64,000 nucleotides of DNA from Bacillota bacterium (lineage in GTDB: Bacteria; Bacillota; Clostridia; Lachnospirales; Lachnospiraceae). The notes beneath the pieces were generated by a model. That model was not told the DNA's origin and did no database searches. It saw only the letters and a list, made by a program, of their open reading frames with translations. Below, in pieces: positions 27,375 through 36,574 of this stretch (positions are counted from its first letter, which is position 1; each line of letters opens with the position of its first letter). The stretch covers positions 248,001-312,000 of the forward strand of contig JAEWQV010000017.1 of assembly GCA_023399055.1 (NCBI GenBank), in the 5' to 3' direction. Both the position numbers and the translations under genes were made by a program.

Positions 27375-28343
27375 ATGAAAGGTAATAATGAAATACAACC
27401 AATAAATGCAAATAACTCATATAAGGCGCTTCCAATGAGTCAAATAGAAAAGAGCCAACTTTTAGAACGGAGAAGACAAAGAGCAAAAAGAAAACGGATA
27501 CGAAAAATGCGAAGGATTTTCTTTTTTGTAAACGTTGTACTTATTGTTATTATTTCTATTACATTATGGAGAAAAATCCGGTCTATTTCGGAAAATGAAT
27601 TTTATTCTCCAACCAGCAACACAGCAGACAATGTTGTCGATGCGCCACAGATATTAGGGAATGATGAAATTAAAATTAAGTTGGAAAAACTTTCAAATTC
27701 GAACCCGGAGTTTAAGGAAGTCTTTCGTCATGCAGATGAATACCCACAAGAGTTATTACAGGCGTTATGTAACAATCCAGAAATGATATCCTATGTCAGC
27801 GGATATTTGACAGCAGATGGAACACCAAATGGTGGCATTACAGAGGAAGATTTGTCAACACCCGTGCCTTTATTCCTACAATGGGATACCAGATGGGGTT
27901 ATGTGCCTTACGGAGATAGCGATGTAGGACAGTCTGGCTGTGCACCAACCTGCCTATCCATGGTTATTGTTGCTCTTACGGGTGATACAGAAGCTACTCC
28001 AAATGCAGTTGCTGCTTATTCAGAAAAGAACGGATACTATGTAAAAGGAACTGGAACCTCCTGGAGTCTAATGACAGAGGGAAGTTCAACCTTTCATATT
28101 TCCAGCAAAGAACTGCCCTTATCAAAATCAGTTATTTTCTCTGAACTTGAGTCAGGGCATCCGATTATCTGTTCTTTACGCCCAGGTGATTTTACAACAA
28201 CAGGACACTTTATTGTCCTAACAGAAGTAGTTGATGGAGAAATACGGGTAAATGATCCCAATAGCACAGCAAGGAGTTCCAAACTGTGGAGTTATGAGAC
28301 CTTAGAGAATCAGATTAAGAACCTATGGGCTTTTGAAAATTAA
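27375..28343 (+). CDS. membrane-anchored C39-like cysteine peptidase
   Basis: Protein of 322 residues with a basic cytoplasmic start, one membrane helix (about 52-68) and an outside catalytic domain (about 160-322) of the papain-like Peptidase_C39_2 type. The triad residues are visible: Cys in QSGCAPTCLSM (about 187), His in TTGHFIVLT (about 277) and Asp in RVNDPNS. Such proteins are common in Clostridia, and their substrates are mostly unknown. The reading frame ends inside the convergent acetyltransferase gene by four bases. Confidence 0.8.
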   Translation: MKGNNEIQPINANNSYKALPMSQIEKSQLLERRRQRAKRKRIRKMRRIFFFVNVVLIVIISITLWRKIRSISENEFYSPTSNTADNVVDAPQILGNDEIKIKLEKLSNSNPEFKEVFRHADEYPQELLQALCNNPEMISYVSGYLTADGTPNGGITEEDLSTPVPLFLQWDTRWGYVPYGDSDVGQSGCAPTCLSMVIVALTGDTEATPNAVAAYSEKNGYYVKGTGTSWSLMTEGSSTFHISSKELPLSKSVIFSELESGHPIICSLRPGDFTTTGHFIVLTEVVDGEIRVNDPNSTARSSKLWSYETLENQIKNLWAFEN

Positions 28344-28843
28344 AGCTTCTTTTCCATAAGATAAAATTCACCTTTTCTCCACTTTGCAAATCCTACTTTG
28401 CCATATTCTAATCTTTCATACATTTTAATGGCATACGGATTTAACGTGTACGCATCTAATCTAATTGCGTCAATTCCCTTCGCCCTTAGCTCATTTTCTA
28501 TGTGTGTTAGCGTTAATGTTCCAATTCTCTGATTTTGAAATAAGGGGTTTACACATAATCTATGAATTACATAGAAGGATGAGTTGGGGTATTTCCAGGC
28601 GCCATTAGCATATTGCTCATCATATTCTTGATTCAGTACGTATGCGGATACAATTGAATCTTGTAACATCCCTATAAATAACTGATTATCCTCTATATCA
28701 TTTTCCAGTGTACTTTTATCTGGATATAAACTATCCCATTGCTCTATGCCCTCTCTGCTCATTTCCGCAATTGCTGCTGTAAACATATCCATCACGCTAT
28801 CTAAATCTTCTTTTTTTGCTAGTCTGAACTGTAATTCCATCAT
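28340..28843 (-). CDS. GNAT-family N-acetyltransferase
   Basis: Protein of 167 residues with the GNAT fold: the acetyl-CoA loop is in RLCVNPLFQNQRIGTLTL (about 95-112) and the late motif is LDAYTLNPYAIKMYERLEYGKVGF. No membrane segment. The substrate cannot be inferred. It converges with the C39-like peptidase gene. GGGAG lies a little upstream of two adjacent ATG codons (28843 and 28840). Confidence 0.85.
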   Translation of the reverse strand: MMELQFRLAKKEDLDSVMDMFTAAIAEMSREGIEQWDSLYPDKSTLENDIEDNQLFIGMLQDSIVSAYVLNQEYDEQYANGAWKYPNSSFYVIHRLCVNPLFQNQRIGTLTLTHIENELRAKGIDAIRLDAYTLNPYAIKMYERLEYGKVGFAKWRKGEFYLMEKKL

Positions 28844-29188
28844 ATTTTACGATCTCCCACTTTTCTAGCAGTATAAATTAACTGTTTCGACTTTACTTTT
28901 GGAATTTTATAACAGAGAGTATAACACAGCTTGCCAGAGCTTACAATATAACTAGATTCTTTCTGCCTATAGTGATTTAATTAAGGATAGAGACTTACAT
29001 CTACATCTCTTCCGGGCATCTAATTCCTAATAAACTCATTGCATCTTTGATTATTTTCTGTGTCAAGAAAACCAATACAAGCCGTGCTTCTTTCATGCTT
29101 TCTTGTGCATTTAATATATTACACTCAGCTATTGGGGGTAAGCAGAATAATTTTGTTTTCTCATGACATGCCTCTTGTGAAAAGTGAC
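28844..29188. other. gene-free stretch, possible left border zone of the mobile region
   Basis: No convincing gene is seen. It is the interval between the last gene with ordinary host context (the acetyltransferase) and the first YACATAAT promoter box. I found no tRNA gene or clear att-type repeat in it, so the border is only approximate. Confidence 0.35.
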
Positions 29189-29196
29189 TACATAAT
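29189..29196 (+). promoter_or_regulatory. TACATAAT -10-like box for the 82-aa gene
   Basis: Leftmost box of the series that precedes most transcription units of the right half of the window. It lies 56 bases upstream of the start codon. Confidence 0.45.
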
Positions 29197-29252
29197 AAAA
29201 ATAGTTTTATCTTTATATTATTACATTAATAATTTGGGGGGAGTTTTGTGTT

Positions 29253-29501
29253 ATGAAGTTGTCTTATGATGAATTTGATGAAAAATGTGCGAAGATGGAG
29301 GAGGTTAATGAGAAATTCCCAACGAAACCGTACTTCCCATCTGAAACAGAAATTATAGCTATGTCGACTGATTTAAATAAGTATTTTGATCATATTGTTT
29401 ACCTTGTTTCTACAAATCCTGCACCAATAACACCTGAGGAAGTTAATAGCATGAAGCTTTTAAATAAAGTTATTAGCGATAATACGGAATTTACCGATTA
29501 A
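29253..29501 (+). CDS. small hypothetical protein (82 aa)
   Basis: Acidic, helix-rich soluble protein (MKLSYDEFDEKCAKMEEVNEK) of no recognised family. A GGGGGGAG ribosome-binding site lies upstream, and an in-frame terminator follows. It stands alone on the plus strand behind a TACATAAT box, so it is likely the first gene of the mobile region. Confidence 0.55.
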   Translation: MKLSYDEFDEKCAKMEEVNEKFPTKPYFPSETEIIAMSTDLNKYFDHIVYLVSTNPAPITPEEVNSMKLLNKVISDNTEFTD

Positions 29502-29563
29502 TTTGAGGGTATGTTGCAGTAAATAGTATTAGTTGGGCTTTTAATAAATATAAGTTTGTATGT

Positions 29564-29598
29564 AAAAAGCGGAGCCTCTCTTATGAGACCCCGCTTTT
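29564..29598. terminator. bidirectional terminator
   Basis: AAAAAGCGGAG and CCCCGCTTTT arms form a stem flanked by T runs on both strands (TTTTATTGTTTTT on plus, TTTTT on minus). It ends the 82-aa gene and any minus-strand transcript from the box at 29800. Confidence 0.75.
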
Positions 29599-29793
29599 AT
29601 TGTTTTTAAGATAATAATATCCTTTTCGTGCTTAATGCACAGCATTCATAAGTGCTTCCAGGTTTAGCCTGTCAGCCAAATTTAATATCTTTATATGTTC
29701 ATATATCTACATATAACCTTAAATAAACACGAAAAGAAATTAGTACGGATACAATCCGTCTTCAAATAATCTCTCCAACCGTATTATAATGAC
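29599..29793 (-). ncRNA. candidate small non-coding transcript
   Basis: A TACATAAT box (29800-29807) faces this stretch and a terminator stem closes it at 29564-29598, giving a predicted transcript of about 200 bases without a gene. Only fragments such as a frame reading LERLFEDGLYPY are open. The interval 29599-29841 has no other feature. Weak evidence. Confidence 0.2.
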
Positions 29794-29799
29794 ATTAAT

Positions 29800-29807
29800 A
29801 TTATGTA
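29800..29807 (-). promoter_or_regulatory. TACATAAT -10-like box, no downstream gene
   Basis: Same 8-base box as upstream of the element genes, oriented to the minus strand just past the stop of the 513-residue protein. No coding region follows before the terminator at 29564-29598. Confidence 0.3.
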
Positions 29808-29841
29808 GGTATCATTTTTTTTTAATAAAAATCCCATTGAA

Positions 29842-31383
29842 TCATCGCAATAATAACTCAATCGGGCAGTAGTTGTCTGTTATAACAAGTCCGTCTGTAT
29901 AATCATATTCATTCATTAATGGAAGTGTGTGATCGGACGCGATAATCCAGCTGTTAATTACAGTATCTTCACCTGCCGTATTGTCCGGATCTACATGGAT
30001 TACGTATACATGCTTAAATACCTGAGCAATTGTATTGGCTTCTGCCTGAAGGAATTTTGAACGCGGTCCATTTTTTGAAGCAATGAGATTTGTCATATAA
30101 ACACCTTTATCACTTAATGCTGCTTTTATTTGACGTACCGTTTCTACGGTAGTTAATGTACGTACTGGATCGATGCCCGAGAATGCATCATTTAAAATAT
30201 AGTCATAAATTGTTTTGTTGTTATTTAAAAATACTTTTGCGTCCATATTTATATTCACAAATCTTGTTTGCTCTCGGTCGTACCTCTCAATACATTCGTC
30301 AAGATAAAAGTATTTTGATGCTATTTCTGTAATCTTATCATCAATTTCAATAACATCAATATTGTAATCCGTATGAGCTAAATAGTATTTAGGGATTTGA
30401 TATGCTCCCCCGCCAATAATTAACATGTCTGCATCGACTTTCCCTAACTGCTGGGTAATCGCAGCTCCAGCCTTGCAGTAATCAAACACCATATCAAATT
30501 TTTTATCCTCTGTTCTGTAGGACGCAGATTCTAATCCAGTTCCGATTTTCATGATACGAACAGGATCTCCTTTGTAGTACCCATCATATGCTTCAATACG
30601 ACTGTATTCACTATCAGCACTGACATAAAAACTTGCGTTATCGCTTATACCAATGGAAGTTATTGCGTTAAGATTACCATAGAAATAGAGTATAACCATT
30701 CCAATAGTTATTACGGCTTGAATAAATGGAGCGAAAAAATGATAGGGATTTAATCGTTCAGAGGTATTAATTATACGAACGATTAATCCGGTTAATAACA
30801 ATAGGCCTATACACAGAGAAAGAGTAATATCCGCACCTAATTTTGGAATTAATATAAAACCACTAAGAATGGATCCGACTACGCCACCGACAGTTGATAG
30901 AGCATAGATGATACCAATTCGTTTTCCCTCAGGGGATTTACTGGTTTCATTACGCATAATCTGCGAAGGAATAGTGCCAATACATATTTCACAAGGCAAT
31001 AATAATATTACCGTTGTTAAGATAGCTGAAATCGTATTATCGATTGGCAAACGACACATCCAATAGCTTAAAAGAGGAGCCACACATAAGGAAATTGATA
31101 GAAATAGTGTGGATAATAAAAGCATCTGTCCTGCCCGGTTTTTTTTAAACACTCCTCCAATCCAATTTCCAATACTGTTACTAAGTAAAATCACGCTAAC
31201 CACGCCTGTCCATACGATATTGGAGTTTCCGAAGTAAGGCGATAGTATATAAGACATGCATATTTCTATTGCCATAGCTATGAATTCAACAATAAAAATG
31301 ATAATTTGATTTTTCTTCATTTTTCTCTTGTCCCTTTCTTCGAGCTTTCTACTTATTATGTAGGACAACTCCTTTTCTACCAT
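29842..31383 (-). CDS. membrane-fused spermidine-synthase-like protein
   Basis: Protein of 513 residues. The N-terminal half (about 22-245) has seven or more membrane helices. The C-terminal half is a spermidine-synthase/methyltransferase fold, with LIIGGGAYQIPKYYLA (nucleotide-cofactor loop), IDVIEIDDKI and DYILNDAFSG carrying the acidic residue expected in the aminopropyltransferase site. This fusion is known in many bacteria, but its substrate is not settled. A TACATAAT box lies inside the first codons (31355-31362), so translation may really begin at the ATG at 31320, just before the first helix. Confidence 0.78.
   Translation of the reverse strand: MVEKELSYIISRKLEERDKRKMKKNQIIIFIVEFIAMAIEICMSYILSPYFGNSNIVWTGVVSVILLSNSIGNWIGGVFKKNRAGQMLLLSTLFLSISLCVAPLLSYWMCRLPIDNTISAILTTVILLLPCEICIGTIPSQIMRNETSKSPEGKRIGIIYALSTVGGVVGSILSGFILIPKLGADITLSLCIGLLLLTGLIVRIINTSERLNPYHFFAPFIQAVITIGMVILYFYGNLNAITSIGISDNASFYVSADSEYSRIEAYDGYYKGDPVRIMKIGTGLESASYRTEDKKFDMVFDYCKAGAAITQQLGKVDADMLIIGGGAYQIPKYYLAHTDYNIDVIEIDDKITEIASKYFYLDECIERYDREQTRFVNINMDAKVFLNNNKTIYDYILNDAFSGIDPVRTLTTVETVRQIKAALSDKGVYMTNLIASKNGPRSKFLQAEANTIAQVFKHVYVIHVDPDNTAGEDTVINSWIIASDHTLPLMNEYDYTDGLVITDNYCPIELLLR
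31355..31362 (-). promoter_or_regulatory. TACATAAT box inside the 5' end of the 513-aa gene
   Basis: Lies 35 bases upstream of the internal ATG at 31320, the same spacing as at other element promoters. It could mark the true promoter, or be a coincidence in Tyr-Ile-Ile codons. Confidence 0.3.
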
Positions 31384-31435
31384 TTAAATACCTACGATTT
31401 TTTTACTTATTATTAAGGAGAGGTATTTAAATACT

Positions 31436-31522
31436 AAAAAAAGCCCGGGGAAAACCGACCTCCCTATCGTTAGATTTTTAGATCTTACTTTTGGAGATCG
31501 GTTCCTGCTCTTGGGCTTTTTT
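31436..31522 (-). terminator. branched terminator after the 229-aa pilin-like gene
   Basis: On the minus strand an outer stem (GCCC/GGGC), an inner 11 bp stem (AACCGATCTCC with GGAGGTCGGTT) and a small AGAT/ATCT hairpin precede TTTTTTT. This is more elaborate than a plain hairpin. Confidence 0.7.
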
Positions 31523-31542
31523 GTTCACTATGCATTTACAAA

Positions 31543-32232
31543 TTAAAAGGTCTTCTTCTGGAAGAAGATGATACCAATTGTTTCACCTGCACTGTTCTTA
31601 ATCAACTGTGAGTTAAAAGAAGCTGAGTTAGCGATATATTCAGCAGTACCTTGCTTGGTAATAAGAGATCCATCGGCATTACACATAACATTACCACTTC
31701 CTGTTAATGCGAAGTCACGGCTAAATGTTATTTTTCCATCAATTTCGAATTCACCTTCTGTAGAAAGCTGTGCTCCATAGTTAACGAAAAGAACGTTTGT
31801 AGAAGTACCAGCACCATCATTTGTATCTACAGCTAAATCAGATATTGACCAGAGGTTTGAAGAACCGCCCCCTACAACTGGACTCTCGTTACTATGTGGC
31901 GCACCCTGCCAAGCTTCTTGTCCAGCGTGTCCACCTTGTAAAAGTGTAAGACCAGGAGTACCTTCCATTGAAAGTGTATGAACATAAATTGCCACGTTAT
32001 CATTAGCGAAAGAATCGATTGCTGATTTTACAGCACGTCCTCTAACTGTCTTACCGTTGTAATCACTAAAACGAGAGTCGTTTACGGACTGTACGGTTGA
32101 TTCCATTTGCTCAAGGCCGGTGTTCATAAGGTTTTTACCTACTAAGAATGCGATAAGAGCAAGGCCTACAATTGCTACGAACATAATTAATTGCGAACCC
32201 ATTTTTGATCCCTCAATGGCTTCATTACCCAT
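31543..32232 (-). CDS. secreted/pilin-like protein with one N-terminal membrane helix
   Basis: Protein of 229 residues. A short polar leader (MGNEAIEGSKMGSQ) and one hydrophobic helix (about 14-33) are followed by a helix (NTGLEQMESTVQSVNDSRF) and a beta-rich outside domain with glycine-rich loops. The layout is that of the small proteins at 41.0-46.9 kb, and resembles pilins or pseudopilins without a canonical peptidase glutamate at position +5. No family is recognised. It is expressed alone with a strong terminator, which fits an abundant structural protein. Confidence 0.5.
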   Translation of the reverse strand: MGNEAIEGSKMGSQLIMFVAIVGLALIAFLVGKNLMNTGLEQMESTVQSVNDSRFSDYNGKTVRGRAVKSAIDSFANDNVAIYVHTLSMEGTPGLTLLQGGHAGQEAWQGAPHSNESPVVGGGSSNLWSISDLAVDTNDGAGTSTNVLFVNYGAQLSTEGEFEIDGKITFSRDFALTGSGNVMCNADGSLITKQGTAEYIANSASFNSQLIKNSAGETIGIIFFQKKTF

Positions 32233-32346
32233 CTCTAATTCTTGCTATATACAACTCCTTAGCTTATATACAGCTTCTCCTTTTCAGTTTATTTTTATTT
32301 GAGTCTCTAAGGAAAACTCTTGGTTCTGCTTGCTTTGCACATCAGT

Positions 32347-32354
32347 ATTATGAA
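32347..32354 (-). promoter_or_regulatory. TTCATAAT, degenerate element box
   Basis: About 115 bases upstream of the 229-aa gene. It matches the last six bases of the YACATAAT box only, so this is a weak call. Confidence 0.25.
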
Positions 32355-32402
32355 GAATGATTTTTCATCCATCTTGTCATTAAATTTTTTAATTAAATAA
32401 AA

Positions 32403-32425
32403 AAGGACCCTGAAACAGAGTCCTT
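32403..32425 (-). terminator. terminator of the 414-aa gene
   Basis: AAGGACCCTG and CAGAGTCCTT pair with one mismatch, 22 bases after the stop codon, followed by TTTTTTA on the minus strand. Confidence 0.75.
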
Positions 32426-32446
32426 GTTTGTAGTAATTATAATTTT

Positions 32447-33691
32447 TTATGGCAGCTTCCAGGTAATAAAATTTTCAAGCAGCTTCCAGACATCATAATT
32501 GATTTCATATTTTTTCCTCCACGAGCCATCTTTTGACTGACTTAGAGTAATATCATATGGATCACTTGCTTTACGGGCTGCGGCTGTATCAACACCTGTC
32601 CACAATGTCATCTCAGGTCTAAAACCTGACAGGTCTGTAAATGGATGGTTCCATCGTAAGTTTCCATCATATGACACGGATAAACCACGATACATCAGGT
32701 CTTTCCCATTAACATAATAAGGACTTGTTCCATAAAGCCAGTTGTATTTTACGTATCCGTTCTTGGTTGTTGGGATTCCCTTTGAGAGAGCATAGTCTGT
32801 AGGTTTTGATTTTGTGTCTTTACCGGCAAACTTGTAGATACTCATCATACCTGTATATACCGTGGTATTGCAAGTATTCCAACAGAACCTGTTAATATGA
32901 CTGTCAGATATCGTAAAATCTATATCTACACCCTGCAAGGAATCAAATACAAATCCCTTAAACCTTCCGTCTTTTTTAATAAACTTGTTATTGTATTTTT
33001 GGCTTGTAAGGCTTTTCCCTGAATATAGCTGTGACCAGTTTTCAAACTTGAAATATTCATCATAATCAAGCGTCTTTTTAGCTACAAGATAATAACTTGC
33101 AGAAATGTTGGCACCCTTTCCTCGAAGTTTGGCTTGTGCATAACTGAAGTCGGTGCTATACATAGTGTAAACAAGTTGTACTTTTTCAACTTTCCATTCA
33201 ATAGGTTCTTTGCCGTTTTTGGTATTCCCGTCTTGCTCGTAAGTGAATGATCTTGTTATTACCGTATCGCCAACCTGAAGATTGTACTTGAGAAGGTTCT
33301 CAGGTAAAAGCTCCTTATCGGAAAGTGTAACAGTGCGTGCTTTTCCTGCAAAGTCTGGTCTTTTTGTAAACTCATATACGTTTATAATTTCCGGGTTTAC
33401 ATTATCTGGATAGTCATAATAAACTCGCCCGCTTAATATACTTGCGTCAGTATTTTGATTACCATTTTGACCGCTATAGTAATTATCAAAAAGAGTTACC
33501 CTTTTGTCGCCTTCCCAATCGGCTTTTGTATAAACTAGATATTTTGACATATCAGTCTTTTTTACCGCGGTTTTGGTGGATTCTGATGTTTTAGTTGTAG
33601 CTGCCATTGCACCTTTGTCCCCATAACCGACCATCGTGATTAAAAGGATAGCTAGTGATGCGCCTATAATTGATAGCATCTTTTTCTTCAT
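32447..33691 (-). CDS. secreted protein of unknown function
   Basis: Extracellular protein of 414 residues with a signal peptide (about 1-31, ending AMA) and a Thr/Lys-rich linker. A large beta-rich region follows, with many aromatic residues (YYDYPDNVNPEI, RFCWNTCNTTVYTGMMSIYKF) and a single close cysteine pair. It has no lipobox, sorting signal or catalytic motif that I recognise. It lies among other exported proteins of the element and may be a surface or mating-contact factor. Confidence 0.6.
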   Translation of the reverse strand: MKKKMLSIIGASLAILLITMVGYGDKGAMAATTKTSESTKTAVKKTDMSKYLVYTKADWEGDKRVTLFDNYYSGQNGNQNTDASILSGRVYYDYPDNVNPEIINVYEFTKRPDFAGKARTVTLSDKELLPENLLKYNLQVGDTVITRSFTYEQDGNTKNGKEPIEWKVEKVQLVYTMYSTDFSYAQAKLRGKGANISASYYLVAKKTLDYDEYFKFENWSQLYSGKSLTSQKYNNKFIKKDGRFKGFVFDSLQGVDIDFTISDSHINRFCWNTCNTTVYTGMMSIYKFAGKDTKSKPTDYALSKGIPTTKNGYVKYNWLYGTSPYYVNGKDLMYRGLSVSYDGNLRWNHPFTDLSGFRPEMTLWTGVDTAAARKASDPYDITLSQSKDGSWRKKYEINYDVWKLLENFITWKLP

Positions 33692-33889
33692 GGGTTTCCC
33701 TCCATATGTTATATTCGTAAAATATTTAAGTATAGATAGTATGAGGTATATTTAAAATTACAATATATATGAAAATAACCGGCTATAGTATTTGGTAAAT
33801 TCATTTTTACAAATATAGTTATATACCTATCATATAATATAAAAAAAACAAAGTCAACATATGGAAAAAGTAAGAACTGCATATAAAAT

Positions 33890-34990
33890 TCATCTATTTT
33901 TTGTGATGTATCCGTTCTCATCGAAAGCATATCCATCAACGGTGGAAATTAAATATCCGCTCTCATCCACTGCGATGAAGGGTATGTTGTAATCAGCTGC
34001 TGTTAACTCGCTTTCTCTTTCAGAGTCTTTCGATGTAATGTACCTGAATAACCCAACTCCATTAATTGAGTAGTATCCAGTTGGCATAGATTTCTCAAGT
34101 GAGATTTCGATGTATAAAGGATTTGAAAAATAAAATTTACTTATCATATATTGCTCAAGACTAACAAACACGTGAATATTTGCCTTAAAAGCTGCTTGTT
34201 TGCTTATAGTTCCAGTTCTTACATCACAGATATAATTCTTATTTTTTGTTAACCCTTTTATAAAACCTGTTGGAGATACATTTTCATCAGTTACTCTATC
34301 TTTGCCTACTGACACTAAATATATTTCATTAGCACCAAGGTCATCAATATTTACTGTGTCAGAATCGGGTTGCGAGTATCCACTCTGGAAGTTATAAATA
34401 TAGTTTCCAGAGTTAGATTTTATTAAACCTGCCAGGCCTATTGTATAACCTTCATCGCTGAATCTCTCTAAGGCGAACCCATCGGTGATAGTATTTATTG
34501 ATTTATAAATGAGTTTATCGTTTTCGTACATAGTTGGAATGCATGTTTCATCATAATCGCTCTTTACCCAACAGAAACGAGTTGGATCTATATTATATGC
34601 TCCTTCACGCCTTTCACCGACATTGAAGATATTTAATATATATCCAGTTATGATTCCTCGATTGTCGTAGGTAGCGTGCCCACCCCATGCGTCATAAAGC
34701 CTGTAGTAAACCACAGATCCATCTTCTTTTGTATGTTCAATAGCGTAAGTACCTTCGGGCACATCTTCGATAGACAAATATGTTACAGGAGGATATCCTG
34801 TAATTTCAGGACTTTCTGAGTCGGAGTTAGCCGCATTAGCCTCTGAATCAACATATGTTTCGTCTGACTCCACGTTTTCTAAGTTTCCCAGCTGTGTTGT
34901 TGTGTCTTTCTCTTTGGGACCTTTTTTACATCCGGCTAAACTAAACACCATAGTAAAAATTAATAATAATATTAATGCTTTTTTATGCAC
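33890..34990 (-). CDS. putative lipoprotein
   Basis: Protein of 366 residues with a GTG start (GGAGAGAGG upstream), signal peptide and lipobox (VFSLAGC) followed by KKGPKEKD. The rest is a beta-rich domain with repeated short units, such as GTYAIEHTKEDGSVVYYRL and MPTGYYSINGVGLFRYI, where a glycine-tyrosine start recurs. No family recognised. It has its own CACATAAT box, so it is a separate transcription unit of the element. Confidence 0.65.
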   Translation of the reverse strand: MHKKALILLLIFTMVFSLAGCKKGPKEKDTTTQLGNLENVESDETYVDSEANAANSDSESPEITGYPPVTYLSIEDVPEGTYAIEHTKEDGSVVYYRLYDAWGGHATYDNRGIITGYILNIFNVGERREGAYNIDPTRFCWVKSDYDETCIPTMYENDKLIYKSINTITDGFALERFSDEGYTIGLAGLIKSNSGNYIYNFQSGYSQPDSDTVNIDDLGANEIYLVSVGKDRVTDENVSPTGFIKGLTKNKNYICDVRTGTISKQAAFKANIHVFVSLEQYMISKFYFSNPLYIEISLEKSMPTGYYSINGVGLFRYITSKDSERESELTAADYNIPFIAVDESGYLISTVDGYAFDENGYITKNR

Positions 34991-35023
34991 TCTACCTCTC
35001 TCCTTTTAAAAGTTGATATTTGC

Positions 35024-35031
35024 ATTATGTG
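35024..35031 (-). promoter_or_regulatory. CACATAAT element box for the lipoprotein gene
   Basis: Lies 33 bases upstream of the GTG start codon, the expected distance for a -10 element followed by a short leader. Confidence 0.5.
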
Positions 35032-35094
35032 AAATAACAATTACGTAACATTGTCATTATTTATGGATAGCTTCTATGTCAGAATAAAACAACA

Positions 35095-35120
35095 AAAGAG
35101 CCTTGCATAGCAAGGCCTTT
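35095..35120 (-). terminator. terminator of the DUF5688-like gene
   Basis: GCCTTGC and GCAAGGC pair around three bases, flanked by AAAG/CTTT arms, directly behind the stop codon at 35123. Confidence 0.75.
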
Positions 35121-35122
35121 GA

Positions 35123-36112
35123 TTAGTTAGTGTTGAAGCTAATAGTGTCGGAGCTGGCGTCATAAATAAATGCTTTTTCGGATAGTTGTTTATTTCTTTT
35201 GTTAACATTCCATAAAGCATCTATTGTATTGATAACACCTGTAACATCTTGTTCACTTTTATCGGCTTGAATAAAAATCTCGTCAACTGTACGAGGTATA
35301 ATTGTTAATGTATTAACTTTTATCTTCTTACAGAAATCAGCTAAGAATCCCGGATAAAACATTATTACAGCACCGAAGGGAGTTCCGTTATTAAGACTGT
35401 ATATTCTCGGAAGCTCCATTTCGAGCTTACTTACAATAATGTCGAAACTACTTCGATAAAGCTCTTGTGTGGCTGAAATCACCCCGTCATTCATTAACTG
35501 ATTAACAGCATTATTAGCAACCATCTGCGCCATACTTTTAATCTCAACATGAAAATGGTTAGCTGTGTTAAGCATGGCTTTTTCTATTATAGAATTTTTA
35601 TCCATTTTCCCCAGTTCTTCATCCGCCTCAATTTCCTCGGGTCGAATTTCAGCCATCATAACGTATCCATTACTGTCTACAATAAATTGCCTTAAAATTA
35701 TAGAGAACGGTCCTCTTTCTTCATATACGGAATTTTCGAGCATACTCTGATTGTTTTGTGTTTCTAAAGCGATACAGCAAATGCTATCAACCAAGGCTGT
35801 TTTTGAGATTTTATCCTGAAGTTCTTTTACTGAAGAGGAAATTATACTGGTATATTTATGGCTTAATTCCTTACAAAAAGAGTTTATAATACCTTCGTCA
35901 CTTGTTTTTTCATATATGTTATAAACACTTGAGAGTATGACTGTTAAATGACCACCATCTTCCTGCATTAACGCGATACCCACTTCAATGTTATCATCAT
36001 TTCCCTTAACAAATTCTTCTTGGAAATTGACGATATCTGTATTCTCAAAATACTTTGGTAGTTCTTGAAGAATCTTCAGCCTAAGTTCTCTTCTGCTTAT
36101 CGCTTTCTTCAC
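35123..36112 (-). CDS. DUF5688-like protein
   Basis: Soluble protein of 329 residues without signal or membrane helix. The C-terminal pattern (GFLADFCKKIKVNTLTIIPRTVDEIFIQ, then NTIDALWNVNKRNKQLSEKAFIYDASSDTI in parts) resembles the DUF5688 proteins common in Lachnospiraceae accessory regions. The function is unknown. It is transcribed from a TACATAAT box and divergent from the large 993-residue membrane protein, so the two may share control. Confidence 0.55.
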   Translation of the reverse strand: MKKAISRRELRLKILQELPKYFENTDIVNFQEEFVKGNDDNIEVGIALMQEDGGHLTVILSSVYNIYEKTSDEGIINSFCKELSHKYTSIISSSVKELQDKISKTALVDSICCIALETQNNQSMLENSVYEERGPFSIILRQFIVDSNGYVMMAEIRPEEIEADEELGKMDKNSIIEKAMLNTANHFHVEIKSMAQMVANNAVNQLMNDGVISATQELYRSSFDIIVSKLEMELPRIYSLNNGTPFGAVIMFYPGFLADFCKKIKVNTLTIIPRTVDEIFIQADKSEQDVTGVINTIDALWNVNKRNKQLSEKAFIYDASSDTISFNTN

Positions 36113-36168
36113 TTTGTACCTCCTCCTTCGTGTTTCGCCGATTGTTGGTTTATTTATCGACTATGTAG

Positions 36169-36176
36169 ATTATGTA
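36169..36176 (-). promoter_or_regulatory. TACATAAT element box for the DUF5688-like gene
   Basis: 57 bases upstream of the start codon. A second partial copy (CTACATAG on the minus strand) lies eight bases further downstream. Confidence 0.5.
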
Positions 36177-36254
36177 GACTGATACATATATCATGTTGTA
36201 TCTTAATATTTTTACTAAAGTCTTCTTAATATCATTACAAAAAAATTGCATATC

Positions 36255-36262
36255 CACATAAT
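36255..36262 (+). promoter_or_regulatory. CACATAAT element box on the plus strand
   Basis: Faces the 58-aa frame and the large membrane protein gene. It makes the 36.1-36.3 kb interval a divergent promoter with the same box on each strand. Confidence 0.45.
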
Positions 36263-36307
36263 ATATTTAATTAGTCCATGAGACTTTAAAATGAAAGGAA
36301 ATATTAC

Positions 36308-36484
36308 ATGGAATTGAAATTAAAAATGGTGAGAAATTTATCATGGCATCAATCCAGTAGAAAAACAAAGCTGAAGGAAAGACTGCCAGTAAGAGGATGT
36401 GTGTCAAGCTCTTATTTACACCATACAATACGAAAACCGGCAATAACGAACTTACTTCAGAATGGATTCATTCTGAAGAGGTAA
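36308..36484 (+). CDS. small basic hypothetical protein (58 aa)
   Basis: Frame beginning MELKLKMVRNLSWHQSSRK and ending GFILKR, very basic, with AAAGGA eight bases before the ATG. It follows a plus-strand CACATAAT box by 45 bases and precedes the large membrane protein gene by 90. No family recognised; it could be a small DNA-binding or leader protein. Confidence 0.4.
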   Translation: MELKLKMVRNLSWHQSSRKTKLKERLPVRGCVSSSYLHHTIRKPAITNLLQNGFILKR

Positions 36485-36574
36485 CAAACTTACAATCCCT
36501 ATGCTTTATACAAGAATTTCAGAAATATCGGCAGGAGAATGGAGGACAAGATTTTTCATGAAAGGAGAGATAAA

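Noticed and set aside
29060..29269. Plus-strand frame of 69 codons
   Set aside because: No ribosome-binding site, runs through the promoter box and into the 82-aa gene in another frame; composition is random-like.
29742..29756. Palindrome ACGGATACAATCCGT as possible attachment core
   Set aside because: No second copy found in the window and no recombinase next to it; too little to call an att site.
36539..36574. Longer start for the large membrane protein
   Set aside because: The extra codons have no proper ribosome-binding site, while AGGAG lies in front of the ATG at 36575.
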